The notes under the pieces were generated by a model, which was not told where the DNA came from, ran no database searches, and saw nothing but the letters and a program-made list of their open reading frames with translations. Positions 62,197 to 64,000 of a stretch of DNA of 64,000 bases are shown piece by piece (the stretch's first letter is position 1; the number at the start of each line of letters is the position of its first letter). This DNA is from Chloroflexota bacterium (lineage in GTDB: Bacteria; Chloroflexota; Anaerolineae; UBA4142). A program made the position numbers and the translations under genes. The stretch spans positions 1 through 64,000 of the forward strand of contig JACQYF010000020.1 in assembly GCA_016208315.1 (NCBI GenBank), written 5' to 3'.

Positions 62197-62577
62197 ATGC
62201 AGACACACAAACACCCACACTGGCGCTCTTCCAAAGCCATGCAACACCGCGCGCGCGAACTGCGTCGCGCAATGACGCCCGCGGAACGGAAACTGTGGCA
62301 ACATATTAGGGACGGACAACTTGGCGTGCAATTCCGGCACCAACACGCCGTCGGGCCGTACATCGTGGATTTCTTTTGCGCCAAATCCAAACTGGTGGTC
62401 GAGATTGACGGAGACAGTCACGCCGACCCGGAGCAAGCGGAGTACGATGCAGAACGAACAGAATGGCTGAACGCACAAAAACACTATCGGGTCATTCGAT
62501 TCTGGAACAGCGAGGTTCTTCACAGCATCGGAATGGTATTGGCGCAGATTTGCGAAAGTCTGACCACTGGCTACTGA
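62197..62577 (+). CDS. DUF559 Vsr-like endonuclease-fold protein
   Basis: The protein has 126 residues from the ATG at 62197 (GGAG 7 bases upstream). R-A-R-E-L-R-R-A-M-T-P-A-E-R-K-L-W, G-P-Y-I-V-D-F-F-C and L-V-V-E-I-D-G-D-S-H are the DUF559 motifs with the nuclease-like E-x-D-G-x-x-H site. The role is unknown. The coding end (S-L-T-T-G-Y) reads through a CTGGCTACTGA repeat unit. It stands between a two-hairpin palindrome and a gene that has lost its 5' end. Confidence 0.88.
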   Translation: MQTHKHPHWRSSKAMQHRARELRRAMTPAERKLWQHIRDGQLGVQFRHQHAVGPYIVDFFCAKSKLVVEIDGDSHADPEQAEYDAERTEWLNAQKHYRVIRFWNSEVLHSIGMVLAQICESLTTGY

Positions 62578-62578
62578 G

Positions 62579-63376
62579 GTGACTGGAGGCGCGATTGACC
62601 GCGCGTTGGCCGACGTGTCGAAAGACAAGGACGTGGTGTTAATCGAGGGCGCGGCCGATTTGGTGGAGGGTACGTTGGTCGGCTTGCCGCCGCAAAAGGT
62701 GGCCGAGCGATTGAACGCGCGCGTGCTCGCCGTGACGAAATACGCGAACGATTTTGCGCTCGACGGCGTGCTCGCCGCGCAGGCCCAGTTCGGCGGGCGA
62801 TTCCTGGGCGCGGTACTGAACGCGGTGGCGCAGCCGCGGATCGAATTCGTCGAGCAGAGCGTGGCAGCGGCGCTCAAAACGCGCGGCGTAACCGTCTACG
62901 CCACGTTGCCCCAAGAACGCCTGCTCCTCTCGATGACCGTGAACGAAATCGCAGACGTGCTGGAGGCGGAGATCATCGGGCCAACGGATCGCGGCGAAGA
63001 GTTGGTCGAGAATCTGATGGTCAGCGCGATGAGCATGGAAAGCGCACTGTCGTACTTTCGCCGCACGCCGAACAAGGCGGTCATCACCGGCGGCGACCGC
63101 GCCGACATTCAACTCGCCGCGCTCGAAACTCTTACGCGCTGCCTCGTGCTCACCGGCAACCTGCGCCCCAGCCCGCTGATTATCGGTCGGGCGGAAGAGT
63201 TGGGCGTGCCGCTCATTATCGCCGGGCAGGACACGTTGAGCGCGGTACAAGTGATCCAGCAATATTTCGGCAAAACTCGGCTGCGCCAACCGCGGAAAGT
63301 GGAGCGCTTTCAAGAACTGCTCGACGCGCGCTTTGATTTCGCGCGGCTGTATGCCGATCTCGGAATTGGACACTGA
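62579..63376 (+). CDS. BioD-like/DRTGG-domain protein lacking its N-terminal P-loop part
   Basis: The protein has 265 residues from the GTG at 62579. The rear part of a dethiobiotin-synthetase-like ATPase (V-V-L-I-E-G-A-A-D-L-V-E-G then L-G-A-V-L-N-A-V) is followed by a DRTGG domain (about 150-250). Intact relatives, often annotated phosphotransacetylase-like, run about 350 residues and start with a G-x-G-K-T P-loop, which is missing here. I judge the gene truncated by about 90 codons. An activity depending on ATP hydrolysis is unlikely. Confidence 0.75.
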   Translation: MTGGAIDRALADVSKDKDVVLIEGAADLVEGTLVGLPPQKVAERLNARVLAVTKYANDFALDGVLAAQAQFGGRFLGAVLNAVAQPRIEFVEQSVAAALKTRGVTVYATLPQERLLLSMTVNEIADVLEAEIIGPTDRGEELVENLMVSAMSMESALSYFRRTPNKAVITGGDRADIQLAALETLTRCLVLTGNLRPSPLIIGRAEELGVPLIIAGQDTLSAVQVIQQYFGKTRLRQPRKVERFQELLDARFDFARLYADLGIGH

Positions 63377-63396
63377 CGAACACAGAAAGGGACTAG

Positions 63397-64000
63397 ATGC
63401 CTCAAACGAATGTTATCGTCTACGGCACGAATTGGTGCGGCGATTGCCGGCGCGCCAAGCAGTTGCTCGCCGAGCACATGGTCAACTTTCGATGGATTGA
63501 CATTGACAAGGACGCGGAAGCGCGCGCTTTTGTCGAACGGGCCAACAAGGGCAAGCGCAGCGTGCCGACGATCGTATTCGACGATGGCTCGATTCTGGTC
63601 GAGCCGAGCAACGCGCAGCTCGCGCAAAAGCTCGGCGTATCGGCGGAGGCAAAGATGCGGTATTATGATCTCGTCGTCGTCGGCGGGGGCGCGTGCGGGC
63701 TGACCGCGGCGAGTTACACGGCGCGGGAGCGGGTCCGGACATTGGTGATCGAGCGCAGCGGCCTGGGCGGACAGGCGAGCATCACGGATGTCGTCGAAAA
63801 CGTTCCGGGCTTTGCCAACCAGCTGAGCGGCACGGAATTCGCCAAGCAGATCACCCAACAGGCGCGCCGCTTTGGCGTGGAGATTATTGAAGAGGATGTC
63901 GAGCGGATCGAGGTCGCCGACAATTATCGCCTCGTTCATCTTGGCGAGGGGAAGGCGATCAACGCGAGCGCGCTTTTGCTCGCCACCGGCGCAACATATC
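63397..64000 (+). CDS. Glutaredoxin-thioredoxin reductase fusion (partial, runs off the window)
   Basis: The gene starts at the ATG at 63397 with AGAAAGG upstream and is open to the end of the window (about 201 residues). Residues 1-80 are a glutaredoxin-like domain with active site N-W-C-G-D-C-R-R and cis-Pro region R-S-V-P-T-I-V-F. Residues 88 on begin an FAD-dependent thioredoxin-reductase-type domain: Y-D-L-V-V-V-G-G-G-A-C-G-L-T-A-A and G-L-G-G-Q-A. It probably passes electrons from NAD(P)H to its own dithiol. The reductase CxxC lies beyond the window. Confidence 0.9.
   Translation, partial: MPQTNVIVYGTNWCGDCRRAKQLLAEHMVNFRWIDIDKDAEARAFVERANKGKRSVPTIVFDDGSILVEPSNAQLAQKLGVSAEAKMRYYDLVVVGGGACGLTAASYTARERVRTLVIERSGLGGQASITDVVENVPGFANQLSGTEFAKQITQQARRFGVEIIEEDVERIEVADNYRLVHLGEGKAINASALLLATGATY

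Overview
The window is a 64 kb GC-rich bacterial chromosome segment, most likely from a Chloroflexota member resembling Anaerolineae. This placement is inferred. It rests on a secreted protein followed by an in-frame YLPLIRK tail, a bacterial isopentenyl phosphate kinase, a valine T-box of the Gram-positive/Chloroflexota kind, DUF2079/DUF2142/DUF2723 surface-glycan membrane proteins, and many short tandem-repeat palindromes between genes. No phage, plasmid, insertion sequence or CRISPR array was seen. One tRNA gene, tRNA-Leu(UAG), is present.

Layout. 1-7 kb: end of a beta-helix secreted protein, a small secreted protein, a promoter plus valine T-box leader, a chagasin-type inhibitor and a membrane protein, then valS, rsmD, a phosphoribosyltransferase, an aldo/keto reductase remnant and thpR. 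7-22.3 kb (mainly +): a class A penicillin-binding protein, a cupredoxin lipoprotein, surE, ilvE, DUF1648 and DUF92 membrane proteins, a PIN toxin-antitoxin pair, rsmI, a sugar nucleotidyltransferase, an aminotransferase, a decayed second PIN locus, gatB and two tandem glutamate dehydrogenase paralogs. 22.3-33.3 kb (-): tig-clpP-clpX, a winged-helix AAA+ ATPase, a membrane protein, gyrA (frameshifted), upp, dCMP deaminase, DUF433 and isopentenyl phosphate kinase. 33.4-37.7 kb: tRNA-Leu, an MscS-like channel, a CPBP protease and a two-component system.

37.8-53.3 kb (-): a long co-oriented block. Its distal part is a compatible-solute cluster: a GH63-like glucosylglycerate hydrolase candidate, two paralogous GT4 enzymes, a GT20 trehalose-6-phosphate synthase, trehalose synthase, and a universal-stress/glucosyl-3-phosphoglycerate synthase fusion. 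It continues into yvcK, gap, a fused nucleotidyltransferase-HEPN protein, pgk, Uma2, hemerythrin, an isochorismatase-like hydrolase and a zinc-ribbon protein. 53.5-64 kb: a PII-like small protein, three large membrane proteins that share a C-terminal beta-sandwich module, an MFS transporter, a DUF559 nuclease next to a two-hairpin palindrome, a truncated BioD/DRTGG protein and a partial glutaredoxin-thioredoxin reductase fusion.

The most striking pattern is a set of palindromic short-tandem-repeat elements (7- or 8-bp units). At each locus both arms use the same unit, but different loci use different units. They abut or supply stop codons, sit inside a riboswitch, supply a -35 box, and have entered coding regions in frame (valS, a GT4, a DUF2723 protein). 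Other notable points are the valine T-box separated from valS, the DUF559 gene beside a two-hairpin palindrome and a gene missing its 5' end, the gyrA frameshift, and the operator-like palindrome on the solute-cluster promoter.
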